DNA from: Nemophila menziesii
Taxonomy: Eukaryota; Streptophyta; Magnoliopsida; Boraginales; Hydrophyllaceae
Direction: 5' to 3'
Assembly (NCBI GenBank): GCA_029959085.1
Contig: JARWIR010000170.1
Coordinates: forward strand, 186,001-250,000
Length of the DNA: 64,000 nucleotides
Below, piece after piece: positions 15,179-25,393 of this stretch; position 1 is the stretch's first letter; the number at the start of each line of letters is the position of its first letter. The position numbers and the translations under genes were made by a program. Under the pieces are notes generated by a model that did no database searches, was not told the origin of the DNA, and was given only the letters and a program-made list of their open reading frames with translations.

Positions 15179-16100
15179 GAGTTTTTTTTAATTCTTAACC
15201 TATTTTTAAAAAATAATTGCAGAGAAAATTTATTTTAAAAAATAATTACAAAACTAACGGTACTCTTCCAAGGAGTGCCTCTATCACTTTATCAGCCCAT
15301 TACCTTAAAAGCCCATTAATTAAATTAAGTATGAGGCGCTCCTCTAAGGAGCACCTTTACTTATAAGAAATAATGCTTGGCCAACGATCTTTGGCCTTTA
15401 TTTATTCAGCTTTTTTAAAATTTATTTATGTAATTAAATTAACTCTTACTACTTAAAATATTGCATTTGTATCACCGAAAAAATCAACGCTTTTAGCTCA
15501 ATTTGCATTTAAGAGTTTACTTGTTAGTCTGCTCAAGTTGAAATAAGGTTGTATGAAGCAAAATCTCAGATACATGAAAAAATAGCTGTTGTATGCTGAC
15601 TTAAGGTTTATGAAGATGTGTTTATAATGATCCGATTAGTGTTGTTTTTGGTGGTATAGATCTTTTCTTTTCTTCCCTCAAAATCCTTCTTTTGACGAAA
15701 TCAATTTATGATCCATCTCTTTTATTGTTCATAGGCCATGAAATGTAGTGTTGCATACGGCCCAATACCTGCTATATTTGCTCTATTGCCTTTGTGAAAA
15801 CCGAGTCATCCTTCTGTTTTTTCAATTTTTTTGAATGAACCGGATAGCCATGTCTTCTTGAATTTGGGTTGTCCAGATCCAGATAGATCGTTGGTCTGGC
15901 ATTTTTCTAATAAGTAAAGACGCTTCTCTAAGAAGCACCTTATACTTAAGTTAATTAACAGGCTGTTAAGGTAATGAATTTAGTAAATGATAAAGGCGCT
16001 CTTCGGAAAAGCGCCTATATGATAGGTTTGTAATTATTTTTTAAAACAATTTATTATTGTAATTATTTTTTTAAAATAGGCTAGGAATAAAAAGAACTCC
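15179..16100. mobile_element. Mutator-like element with terminal inverted repeats of about 200 bp
   Basis: A perfect 9-bp duplication TAAATATAT flanks the element (15170-15178 and 16101-16109). Left arm 15179-15385 and right arm 15900-16100 are inverted repeats: for example ACCTTTACTTATAAGAAA on the left against, in reverse complement, GTCTTTACTTATTAGAAA on the right, and CATTACCTTAAAAGCCCATT against CATTACCTTAACAGCCTGTT. Paired GGCGCTCCTCTAAGGAGC-type hairpins sit in both arms. The 500-bp interior has no open frame of note. Long TIRs plus a 9-bp duplication indicate a non-autonomous MULE. Confidence 0.8.
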
Positions 16101-16109
16101 TAAATATAT

Positions 16110-16842
16110 TTTTTAATACGTTATAGAATTACTTGGATTCAAATCAAATTTATTTTAACTTTAATAAAATTTGAACATGATCTTTTGTTAAAGTAATCAG
16201 CCTTTAACCATGTTTCATTGATTTTTTTTTTCAAAACATAATAATATGTAGTTTTTTTTAAAACTTTTTTTGATAATATTAAAAATAAAATAGGTATCCT
16301 ATATCTGAAAGTATAGTTTTTTCATACACAATTTCAACTAATCCTCTAAAAATACTATTTAGGTTTAGGCTAAACATGTTGCCATCAAGTTTACATTTAG
16401 CTGACCAATCCGTTGTCCTATTACAACCTAGATTACACCATTTAAAAGATGGTTTACATTGTTCCGAGTTCATATAGATGCTACTAATAATATTACAAAT
16501 AGTGGGATTAAAAAATTACAAACAACTTTTAAAGGATTGCATAACAAGAAGACTAGAACTCTATACTATCACCCTACAACTAAATTCCCAGACTAGTAGA
16601 TAAGCTTTAAACACCCTATAATATGTAGTTCGATGAGTTACAAACTTGTCAAACCGTAGGCTCATGCTCATTGGTAGTGTACAGTTTAAATGTTACATTA
16701 ACAAGTTATGATTAGTTCACTGGCCAAGGTTTTGGTTATTCATAATATCTAACGTGTATTAGTTCACTTGACTTAACTAAAAACCTAATCAATTACTCTG
16801 AGTTAAAAATAGCTCTCCTATGTAAACAAGAAGAATATTACA
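16110..16842. other. No recognisable gene
   Basis: AT-rich sequence; the minus-strand ORF at 16279-16473 shows no family similarity. The stretch at 16620-16800 has no repeat or RNA signal I can identify. Confidence 0.25.
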
Positions 16843-16851
16843 TTATGAAAT

Positions 16852-17155
16852 GGGAAAATGACCCAAAAAATCAAAATAATATTATTTTCAGCCCAATAAC
16901 ATCAATGACAAAATTTCTGCCCAATAACATCATTAACTAAATTTTGTCCTTGATGGGAATCGTCGTTGACGGGAATCGTCCTTGACGGGAATCGTCCTTG
17001 ATGGGAATCGTCCTTGACGGGAATCGTCCTTGATGGGAATCGTCCTTGACGGGAATCGTCCTTGACGGGTAAACATGTAATCTTATAATAGTAAGTTAAT
17101 GGATGATTCTTTGGGGCAAGTATAATATTATTTTGATTTTTTGGGTCATTGACCC
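16852..17155. mobile_element. Mutator-type MITE with an internal 17-bp minisatellite
   Basis: The 304-bp element has a perfect 9-bp duplication TTATGAAAT (16843-16851 and 17156-17164). Terminal repeats: left GGGAAAATGACCCAAAAAAT continuing CAAAATAATATTAT; right in reverse complement GGGTCAATGACCCAAAAAAT continuing CAAAATAATATTAT. The centre is a minisatellite (16956-17069). No coding capacity. Confidence 0.85.
16956..17069 (+). repeat. 17-bp minisatellite, about 6-7 units
   Basis: The unit is GGGAATCGTCCTTGACG, with alternating GACG and GATG variants, repeated head to tail with few mismatches. It occupies the centre of the MITE at 16852-17155. The contrast between the AT-rich arms and the tidy repeat suggests recent expansion. 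Confidence 0.85.
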
Positions 17156-17164
17156 TTATGAAAT

Positions 17165-17864
17165 CTCGATCTTTTTACAGGCTTACTAATCATAATAGTC
17201 TCAAAAATTACTTAATAAGTCTGTCATATGTTATAACTTTCTTTATTTTAATGGTCAAAGATATGTCATAACTCATATATAGAATTTTATACCATTTCGA
17301 ATTTATACGGTAATATCTCCATCATCATTTATATGCTTAGATTTTTCAATCTATTAAAAAGAAAACATCCAACTAAAATCAAGGATAATTTTTTTTTTGT
17401 TTTTATGGCCAATAATGATGATAATGGAACTTTGTAGTGGGAAGTATGACATGTCCATTCTTTTTGATATGGGATTTGTGTACAGGTGTTTACTAGATTA
17501 TTGGAACCTTTAACTCATGAAAATGATATTTTTGACATTTTCTTTCTTTAGTTGGTGAAGGGTTACAACACTCTATTATGCTTGATAATCTATCTTTACT
17601 TGATAGGACCACATTCTTAATTTATCGCAATTTACAATTATTCTTTTTCAATTTCTTTTTTGTTGGACATTCTTTTTCATATTCACCCCGGGTAATTGCA
17701 CAATAAAAAATAAAAAATAGTTATCTTCTATCTAAACAATATTTTACATGAAAATTACCGTATGCGTTATTGGATAATCTTTATTTTTATAATAATAATA
17801 ATAAAGGTCACGCCTTTTCATACTGAAATAATTTAAACACTAATGATAAAAGCGCCAATAATAT
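17165..17864. other. No recognisable gene; AT-rich spacer
   Basis: I find no coding or repeat structure apart from a short AATAATAATAATAA run near 17790. Confidence 0.25.
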
Positions 17865-18565
17865 AAAATACCTATTAAAAACACTATTAATAAAAAATAT
17901 CTAAAATTAGACTCTTTATAAAAAAATCGTATCAACCCAAAATACACCTACAAATAGTAACTAAAAAAACAGATTTAAAAAAAAAACTAATATACATAAA
18001 TCGCGTCCGTAATTTTTTTTAATTCGTCATAACTAATTTTAAAAAAAATCAAAAAAATCAAAAAAATTAAAAATTTATATATTTAGATAAACCAAATTAA
18101 TATTTACATCTATGATTTTTTGAATTTTTGTGAATTTTTTATTCGTAGACACGGAATTTCATGTTTTGAACAGTAAATTTCATGTTTTGAACAATGAATT
18201 TCATTTTTCCGAAAAAAAAATCATTGTTTCAAACAGTGAATTTAAAAAAAAATCAAATTTTTGCTTTATCAAAAAATGCAATTTTTTTATTTTTATGATT
18301 TTTTTAGAATTAGTTATGACGATTTTAAAAAAAAAAAAAATCACAGACGCGTATGTGTGATGGTATTAGTAGTAGGTGGTGGTGATGGTGGTTGTGGTGG
18401 TGGAGGTGGTGATGGTTGTTGTGGCTGTACCGGTGGCTGTAGTGGTGGTTAAATACATGGTGGTGGGTACCCTATTATTTGTTTAATATTTAAAAATAAA
18501 TATTGTATTAAAAATAAAATAATATATTTAATAATAAGGATAGTAAAAGTATAAAACATATAAAA
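17865..18565. repeat. Composite foldback repeat, unoccupied copy
   Basis: This roughly 700-bp unit is repeated at 25285-25393 plus 27336-27937. Order: an AT-rich lead (AATAAAAAATATCTAAAATT, ACTCTTTATAAAAAAA, ACAAATAGTAA), inverted arms CGCGTCCGT/ACGACTTTTAA-type at 18000-18356, a GGTGGTGGTGATGG simple-repeat block at 18360-18470, then an AT-rich tail (TTGTTTAATATTTAAAAATA). In this copy the junction after ACAAATAGTAACTAAAAAAA is uninterrupted, whereas the other copy has 1.9 kb inserted there. The internal core repeats TTTCATGTTTTGAACA. Confidence 0.75.
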
Positions 18566-19057
18566 AAATGTTTTTTATAAATAATTGTTTTATTAGGTAT
18601 ATTTTTATTAAATAAATTATTAAAAACTTAATTTAATAATTAAGTACTTTTATTAGATATCTTTTAACAAATACTCCATGACAAAATTTCAAAATAAAAA
18701 AAAACTTTTATATTTCCATCCAAAAATATTTTAAAGAAAGAATAGTGTAAAATTTACAAACTTATAATTGATTCTAGTGACATAAAGAATTCTATTGCCC
18801 TAAGCACGAATTTTCTATTATAGTCCCAATGTAAAGAAGGATATCAACAATTCGTTTTTTCAAAGATATAGAAAACCATAACGATAAACATTAATTTTAT
18901 TATAAATATAACCTAGTGGATTTAACAATCAATTTTGCGGTTTTAATTACTAGGTTTCGATTTTTTAGAACGGTTTTTCGGTTTTTCACCATAATCAAAT
19001 TATAACCTTATAAATATATTAAAAATTCCTAAAATAAGATCACACGTATAAAAAAAA

Positions 19058-19381
19058 GGATCAATGCCCAATAGAACCTGCCATCTTACACCCTGTCCCA
19101 TAAAAGACACAGTATTTTTTAAAGAAGAGTGAGTTATGGGAAGCTTTCTAAAACTCAAAATCTGAGTTTTGGAAAGCTTCCCATAACTCGAAATTTGAGT
19201 TCTGGAAAGCTTACCATAACTCGAAATTTGAGTTCTAGGAAACTTCCCATAACTCAAACGACTCTTTTTATGGAAAAAAAAAAGAAAAAAAAAATGTATG
19301 TGGCCTTTTATGAGCAAAAAAATGGTTGGAGTGAGGGGGAATTAGTTCTAACTTGAGCTGTTTTTTTTTGGACATTAATCC
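19058..19381. mobile_element. Mutator-type MITE of the GGATTAATG family
   Basis: Ends are inverted: left GGATCAATGCCC, right in reverse complement GGATTAATGTCC. Flanking 9-mers TAAAAAAAA (19049-19057) and TAAAATAAA (19382-19390) differ at one base. Inside, AACTCGAAATTTGAGTTCT and AAGCTTCCCATAACTC units are repeated about three times (19130-19250), each being a small hairpin. Two short overlapping ORFs translate this repeat and are not genes. Confidence 0.75.
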
Positions 19382-19390
19382 TAAAATAAA

Positions 19391-20756
19391 ATTCATAGTT
19401 TATACAAAATTTTATTGATTTTTGATTAAATTGGATATTTGTTACTTTATTGGTCACATCTAATATTTGAATTTTCATTTAGGTTTTGACAATATTTTTT
19501 TACCTAGATTATTATATATTATGAACATATAGATATTAATTCACGGTTTTTTTATTTTTCGATTTTATTTTTATATAAAACCATAACCTAACGGTTCTAA
19601 CCATCAAGTACACTTTTCAAAACCATAATATAATAGTTTTAACCACGGTTATATAATCGATTTTAAATCGGTTCGGTTACCATCAGTTTTGATTTTTAAG
19701 CGTAACTATTGCCATCCTTCCTTAGGTGCAAACTGATATGTCCGACCTTCCCCAATGTATGTCCACAAATAGGACAGATTTTACCAGTTAGATTTAGTTG
19801 TGGATTTAGTTAAGTGTGTATGTTGTAGTGAAGGAATGTCAACGGTGTTGCACCGAGGGGGTGCTAAGCCACGAAGAAGTAGAAAGATTAGCATTTACGA
19901 TAGATAATCAAACTAGACATCATAAAAGCGAGAAAATAAATTTTATCTTTATTACAAAAAATGGCATGAAAAAAGCCTATGTCTACATTGTGTGTTATCT
20001 CTTATATTTATAAGGTTGTTGCCCAAAACATTGCACTAGTGATGCACGATCTCTTGATGTTGGGTAGTTGGCCGATTATTCTTGACACCCACGTTTGCTT
20101 CCCCTTAATCGTGGCCTTACCATTTTAGCAGGTAATGTGCTAGATATACCGTACGATTGTTTCTTATAATGTCTTCATTTGACGATTTTATGTTTGACTG
20201 GATATAGTGGTCCTGCTCGCACGATGAATGCTCTTCTAAATTCATACATCTCTACCTTAAGGCGAGGATATTTTCTCCCTCTGAAGTATCTCTTTAAACC
20301 TTGCAAACGGCGTCTAAGAGATTTTTAGGGTTTATTTTGATGTTATGTCTGCGTATAGTTTCTATAATTTCTCGTCTTCCACCTCGATTCACCACTTGAT
20401 AATGTGGGTCGCGATTACGTTCTTTCAAGGGATATTTATTACGTTGCTTCATCTGACACTTCACATGCTGACTTATGACACGGGTAGCATGATTTCTCTT
20501 GAGCTACCGTGTCCCGTATTTTTAGACGACGATTTACGCTTTCCTTTCCACGCGTCTTACCTACAGGTAGGCTAGGTTTGGACATGTATGAAATCCCATT
20601 TTTATTCCTTTTTATCTATTACTTATTGTATTTTCTAAGGCAAACTCCCTTGTGTTATTCATACTATCTCTGTGATCCAAAGGTAATTCTTGTATTTTAT
20701 TTCAGTCATTATCCTTATGTCTTCTTCCTCCCTGCTTCGGCCACCTCCTATAGTGG
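19391..20756. other. No recognised gene
   Basis: At 19540-19700 AACCATAACC/CGGTTCGGTTACC words resemble those at 18920-19010, in inverted orientation, suggesting that the MITE at 19058 sits inside an older, decayed inverted-repeat element. From 19740 to 20750 the composition is more balanced and several frames stay open (20345-20575, 20509-20796), but I recognise no domain. Confidence 0.3.
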
Positions 20757-20761
20757 TCTTA

Positions 20762-21364
20762 GGCGGATCCAGAAGTTAAATCGAGGGGGGGCTTGAAATG
20801 TATAAAAATTTAGGGGTTAACGGTTTTCAAAATTTTTTAAGGTAAAAAAAAGGATAAATAAACATATAACTAATAATGTCAAAATACAAATATAAAAATT
20901 CAATACGGATGTCAAAATAATTATTAATATTTGTTACAAACATTAAAATTTTAATTGAAAATCGCTTTTAGCTCTAAAATATCAATCCGGCACTTATTTG
21001 CGAATCATTATATGTCAAAATAATTATTAATATTTGTTACAAACATTAAAATTTTAATTGAAAATCGCTTTTAGCTCTAAAATATCAATCCGACACTTAT
21101 TTGCGAATCATTATATGTATATTTGTGAAAAATAATAAAGCAAAAGTTATGATTCGAACACGTGACCTCTAAGATAAATTGTATTATGCAAAGATAATAA
21201 ACCACTAAGCTACAATGATTTGTATGCTTTTTATTGCATACACGTGTCTGATAACTTTTCAGTGAGAGTTAATTATTTTTCGAGTCAAAATTACGTTGAC
21301 GTATTTTAAAATTTACGAGTTAGGGGGGGCTTGAGCCCCCCCTGGGCCTAAGGTGGGTCCGCTC
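20762..21364. mobile_element. TIR element with G-rich ends and an internal tandem duplication
   Basis: Left end GGCGGATCCAG followed by GAGGGGGGGCTTG; right end in reverse complement GAGCGGACCCACC followed by CAGGGGGGGCTCAAG. TCTTAG occurs at both boundaries (20757-20762 and 21363-21368), so the duplication is either TTA (Harbinger-like) or a longer TCTTA(G). The superfamily is left open. The interior includes a 103-bp tandem duplication (20911-21116). No transposase. Confidence 0.6.
20911..21116. repeat. 103-bp tandem duplication
   Basis: Two head-to-tail copies starting GTCAAAATAATTATTAATAT at 20911 and 21014, differing at very few positions (for example CCGGCAC versus CCGACAC). The near-identity indicates a recent duplication within the surrounding TIR element. 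Confidence 0.85.
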
Positions 21365-21368
21365 TTAG

Positions 21369-22330
21369 CATATGTTATTCGATGGTTCAGGTGAATAGCC
21401 CTTGCATAAAGTGTTTTCCTATACTCCTTATTGAATCCTTAAACACTAAAATTGCTACGTCGGTCCCTCAAGCTAGTTGGATGGACAATTTTGGCAACTA
21501 AAGGTTAAGGGTACCTTTCTTGACATTGAGTCTTTTATCATTCCAGGCCAACTCGTAAAAGAGGTTTCATCCTCCGATCCTCTTGTTGGAGCGAAGGGTG
21601 CGGAGGAGGGCAGTTAGCCTCTTTTGACTTCTTTTAGTGGTCTTACTTTTTTTGTTCCAAACCTTTTAGTGGTCTTACATATCCTATTATTTGCAAGACT
21701 CTTATGTTATGTATATTTTGGTGCATATATTTTTTTAAAGTAATAGTTTAGATAATTCTATGTTATGCACCTCCTACCCACAGGCTTAAAAAAATTATTT
21801 GTAACCTTTAATGCTCTCCTCCTCGTCTATTATTGTCAGGGCCCTCCGTTCGTTCTTTTGGCGCCGTCTTAGAGGTTTTTAGGAGGGTTCTCTCACTAAT
21901 AGACGAGTTTTTTGCAGATTAATGATCAGATTTTGACTGTGTCAACTTCCTTTTTGTCAAGTTGCTTTGTTGAGGTGAGGGTTGGTATTCTTATCTTGTC
22001 AGTAGACCTCTCAAGTGTTAATTTTCAAGCTCCATTGTATTAATGAACGATCATTGTATTGAAGTGTTTGTTTATAATCCCTACATTTTTATGATTGCAC
22101 ATGTTCTTCATATCTAATGGGATTCACTTATATTAGACAAACACATATCAACTAATGCTCAACAATTTAAACTTAATTACAAATCAAATCAACATTTTCA
22201 ACAGTTCAATGATATATCATTTATAAAATAATTTTAATGAAATCAAAACATCATGAAATCAGAACTCATGTTCAACAATTTAATATGAACACAAACAAAC
22301 AAAAATTATAAATTTTGATTTGATTAGATA
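21369..22330. other. No recognised gene
   Basis: Mixed-composition DNA with no ORF of note and no recognisable RNA gene. The stretch from 21540 to 21900 is less AT-rich than average, with no domain that I can name. Confidence 0.25.
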
Positions 22331-22339
22331 AAAACATTG

Positions 22340-23045
22340 AGTTATAGGGTATTCCTGGTAACCTATTTTGATGCCTAAGGTACCGTTTGATTTTTTTTAA
22401 GTGATAAGTACTTAATGTTGAATAACAGCTGAATAGAACTTATTCTGTTAAAAGGCAGGGTCTCAGACTTAGGCGTCATTTGTTTTTTCTGTTAAGAGAC
22501 AGGATCTGAATGATTTAGACTTGGTCTGAATTCTTAATGAAACATACCACTTAAGAGCCATTTAGATCTGAATTGGTTAAAAAAAACGGTCTTATTGATT
22601 CAGTATCTTAATGAACCAGATTAAGATCTCATTAAGTGCAGATAAACACCCCCTTAGTTTGAAATCTTAATGAAACAGACCAGTTAAGATCCATTCGGAT
22701 CTGAATTGGTCAGGGAAAACAAATTGTCTTATTGATCTAGTGTCTTAATGAACCAAATTAAAATCTCATTAAGTGCAAACAAACACCCCCTTAGTTTTAA
22801 ACTTAATGAAACAGACCCGTTAAGAGTTATTTAGATTTGAATTGGTCAAGAAAAGCAAACAAACTTATTGATCTAGTGTCTGAATGAACTAGATTTAGAT
22901 CTTATTAAGTGTAAACAAACACTTCTTAAGTTATATGAATTTTTCCATAACTCATTTTGAGGCTTCAGTTATAAATTTTTTCTCATTAATCATTTTGATG
23001 CCTGAGTTATAGGAATTTTCTCATCATTTATTTTGATGGCTGAGA
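22340..23045. repeat. Tandem-repeat cluster with an array of about 137-bp units
   Basis: Three units of about 137 bp (22535-22925) each contain CTTAATGAAACAGACC, GATCTGAATTGGTCA, TTATTGATCTAGTGTCTTAA, and CTCATTAAGTGCAAACAAAC. Degenerate shorter units (TTTTGATGCCTGAGTTATAG) lie on either side (22340-22380 and 22940-23040). The central block splits the shorter-unit array and so looks inserted; its ends resemble short hAT-type elements but no clean duplication is seen. Confidence 0.55.
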
Positions 23046-23344
23046 TATGAAAAAAAAAAGGATTAATGCCCAAGAAACACCTCAAATCAAATTTAATGCC
23101 CCCTCACCCCTGCCGTTCTCCTTTTGCACATAAAAGGCACCTCTTTTAATTTTTATCCTATTCTACCCCTTTCTACCGCCGCCGCTCTCTCTCTCTCCAC
23201 GAGTTCATAAACAAATAACTATGATAGCCGCTCTCTCTCTCTTTCGTTTAAATCATCAGCATATACACAAACACTGTGAATTATGAGAGCACCCATTAAT
23301 GACGAATTTAGCAAGAAAAATAAAGAAACAGAGAGAAGAATAAG

Positions 23345-23470
23345 AAGAAGAATGAATAAGAGAGGAAGAAGAGATGTTTTATTTCTTGTTACAGTTACAA
23401 TGTACAAAACTAGTATATATACAATCATGTCTAACTAGATATAGCTGTAATCTAACTAATTTTTATTTAG
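23345..23470 (-). mobile_element. Copia LTR-like fragment inside the Mutator-type element
   Basis: Read on the minus strand: TTAGTTAGATTACAGC, CTAGTTAGACATGATTG, TATATACTAGTTTTGTACA, then AACTGTAACAAGAAATAAAA. This is the layout of a copia LTR around its TATA box and transcript region. It lies downstream (minus sense) of the RNase H fragment, as expected for a 3' LTR. Ends are not resolved. Confidence 0.45.
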
Positions 23471-23674
23471 AAGAAACAATTTGCATTTTGGTCCCTGCAT
23501 TATTTCTTTTTATCCAATTCATTTGCTGTATTCAAAGATAGATTGACATCTCCACTGAAACATGATATTTGAGTATTGGGAAAGTAAGAAATTATGATTG
23601 AATTGTGCGAAAGTTTGTATAGAATAAGTTGATTGATTAACGTTGAAAAACTAGAAGAAGAAAATAATTCAAAT

Positions 23675-24168
23675 GAGTAATGGGAATCTCTCCCAGAACT
23701 CAATATTTAGTCCACAAGTACAAAAATGTACTTGCTTAGCGTTTTCTGAGTTCTGGGAATTTATCCCAGTACTCAACATTTGCCACAAGTCCAAAAGTGC
23801 ACTTGCACAAGTACAAAAGTGGGCTTGCACAAGTACAATCCGGGTTCTGAGTAATGGGAATCTATCCCAGAACTCAATATTTAGTCCACAAGTACAAAAA
23901 TGTACTTGCTTAGCGTTTTCCGAGTTCTGGGAATTTATCCCAGTACTCAACATTTGCCACAAGTCCAAAAGTGCACTTGCACAAGTACAAAAGTGGGCTT
24001 GCACAAGTACAATCCGAGTTCTGAGTAATGGGAATCTATCCCAGAACTCAACATTTAGTCCACAAGTACAAAAGTGGACCTGCTTAGCCTTTTCCGAGTT
24101 CTGAGTAATGGGAATCTATCCTAGAACTCAACATTTAGTCCACAAGTACAAAAATGTACTTGCTTAGC
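23675..24168. repeat. 174-bp tandem repeat with internal hairpins
   Basis: Units start with GAGTAATGGGAATCT at 23675, 23849 and 24023 (period 174), then a shortened unit of 80 bp starts at 24103. Each unit contains CCCAGAACTCA...GAGTTCTGGG inverted pairs and the hairpin CAAGTACAAAAATGTACTTG (8-bp stem). The 143-residue plus-strand ORF and the 111-residue minus-strand ORF are translations of this repeat and not genes. The array separates the copia RNase H fragment from the LTR-like fragment. Confidence 0.85.
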
Positions 24169-24169
24169 T

Positions 24170-24359
24170 TTGAATAGAAAATTTGAAGATTTGAAGGAAT
24201 GTGGAAAAGTTTTATTACTCCAGCTTGAATCTTCTCTCGAGTAATCTTACAATCGATGTCTACATGCTTTGTGCGTTCGTGATGTACATGATTTGTAGAC
24301 ATAGCAACAACAGACTTGTGGAAGAGATCGTTGGCCACAGCGCTGTTAAAGAAAAACAA
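24170..24359 (-). pseudogene. Ty1/copia RNase H C-terminal fragment
   Basis: The minus strand encodes HKSVVAMSTNHVHHERTKHV and DIDCKITREKIQAGVIKLFH, matching the end of copia RNase H (normal pattern: [20 protein letters not shown]). It is a short fragment with no upstream reverse transcriptase. Confidence 0.7.
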
Positions 24360-24802
24360 ATTTGTGGTGAGTGGGAGAATCGGCCGGCAGCGCTGTTGAA
24401 GAAGAGCAAATAAGGGACAAGGGTATTTTTGTATTTTGCAGCAAGGTGCCTTTTATGGTCAAAGGTGTAAGATGGCAGGTGTTTAATGGATATTAACCCA
24501 AAAAAAAATCACAATTGAGTGTTCTGTAGAATTTATTTTGTGAAGATACGTGTGTTTGGTAAAACACACAAACCCGGGTAAGCATACGTCTAAATCAGGA
24601 TATATATCATGCATTATTATCAAGATACACAAAATGATTATCAAACAACCAAAAAGAAATGGAATTTGGATAAACATTTATGGAGGATCTACCGGAATTA
24701 TAATATTTTGATAGAAATTCGTATTTTCTTATGGAAATACTATTGAAATGCTACTCAAACATCGAGAAAATTGTTTAAATGCGTAAACATGTATATTTAT
24801 AG

Positions 24803-24900
24803 TTGGTGTGGTATAGAGGGAGTAACCTTGGAACATCTTTTGTTATCTTGTCCACAAAGCTGGAAAATATTGAACATAGTCAAGTTTACAAATTTGTATT
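24803..24900 (+). pseudogene. LINE zinc-binding (zf-RVT) fragment, interrupted by a SINE
   Basis: Translation gives WCGIEGVTLEHLLLSCPQSW followed by KILNIVKFTN, the CxxC...HLLxxC motif of the plant LINE reverse-transcriptase zinc-binding domain. A SINE follows directly; the flanking sequence resumes at 25023. Confidence 0.6.
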
Positions 24901-25022
24901 TTTTTTTTAGTACATGAGAGAGCCACTTTGGACTCGGAGTCATTTTGACTCCAATGAGATTCGATCCCAGGACCTCTTGGTCTCTGCGGAGTAGCCTAAC
25001 CACTAGGCCAACTATCAATCTC
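24901..25022 (-). mobile_element. tRNA-derived SINE with 15-bp target duplication
   Basis: Flanked by TTACAAATTTGTATT at 24886-24900 and 25023-25037 (perfect 15 bp). On the minus strand it begins with TTGGCCTAGTGGTTAGGC (A box), carries GGTCCTGGGATCGAATCTCA (B box) and ends GCTCTCTCATGTACTAAAAA. The same family occurs at 63152-63250 on the plus strand. Confidence 0.85.
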
Positions 25023-25393
25023 TTACAAATTTGTATTGAAAATAATATTGTTGTATCCCTTACTTCATGGATTTTTAAAATTATTATTAACTATTTAATA
25101 ATTTTGTTTCTAATAACATGTCATTTTTTACAATATCAAGATATTTTTAATTTTTTTTTCTATTACTTTAATTAAAATATCAAATCTTAATTTTTTAATA
25201 AATATTTAAGATATCAAAACAATTTATGAGAAGTATATTTGTAATGGAGATTTCAATATTACTTTTTTTAATGAGCTAATAATCAAAAAATGCATATTAA
25301 AAAAACCATTAATAAAAAAGTGTCTAAAATAAGACTCTTTATAAAAAAACAGTCCCAACCCAAAATAACTCTACAAATAGTAATTAAAAAAAA

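Larger units (their letters stand above)
23060..24499. mobile_element. GGATTAATG-family Mutator-type element carrying copia fragments
   Basis: Left end GGATTAATGCCCAAGAAACA; right end in reverse complement GGGTTAATATCCATTAAACA. Exactly nine A residues flank each side (23051-23059 and 24500-24508), compatible with a 9-bp duplication. Subterminal CATAAAAGGCACCT occurs inverted at both ends. The ends match the small element at 19058. Inside, on the minus strand, lie a copia RNase H fragment, a 174-bp tandem repeat and LTR-like sequence. It is either a Mutator-type element that picked up a copia fragment or one into which a copia element inserted and decayed. Confidence 0.65.

Noticed and set aside
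16956..17069. Regularly spaced repeats resembling a CRISPR array
   Set aside because: The 17-bp units are contiguous with no unique spacers, and the setting is a plant MITE.
23673..24104. 143-codon plus-strand ORF with repeated CTCLAFSEFWEF and KSALAQVQKW motifs
   Set aside because: It is simply the translation of the 174-bp tandem repeat; the opposite strand is open too, and the copia context argues against a gene.
24901..25022. tRNA gene (A and B boxes present)
   Set aside because: No cloverleaf arms pair properly, an A-tail and target duplication are present, and a second copy exists; this is a SINE. The same reasoning applies at 819-1061 and 63152-63250.
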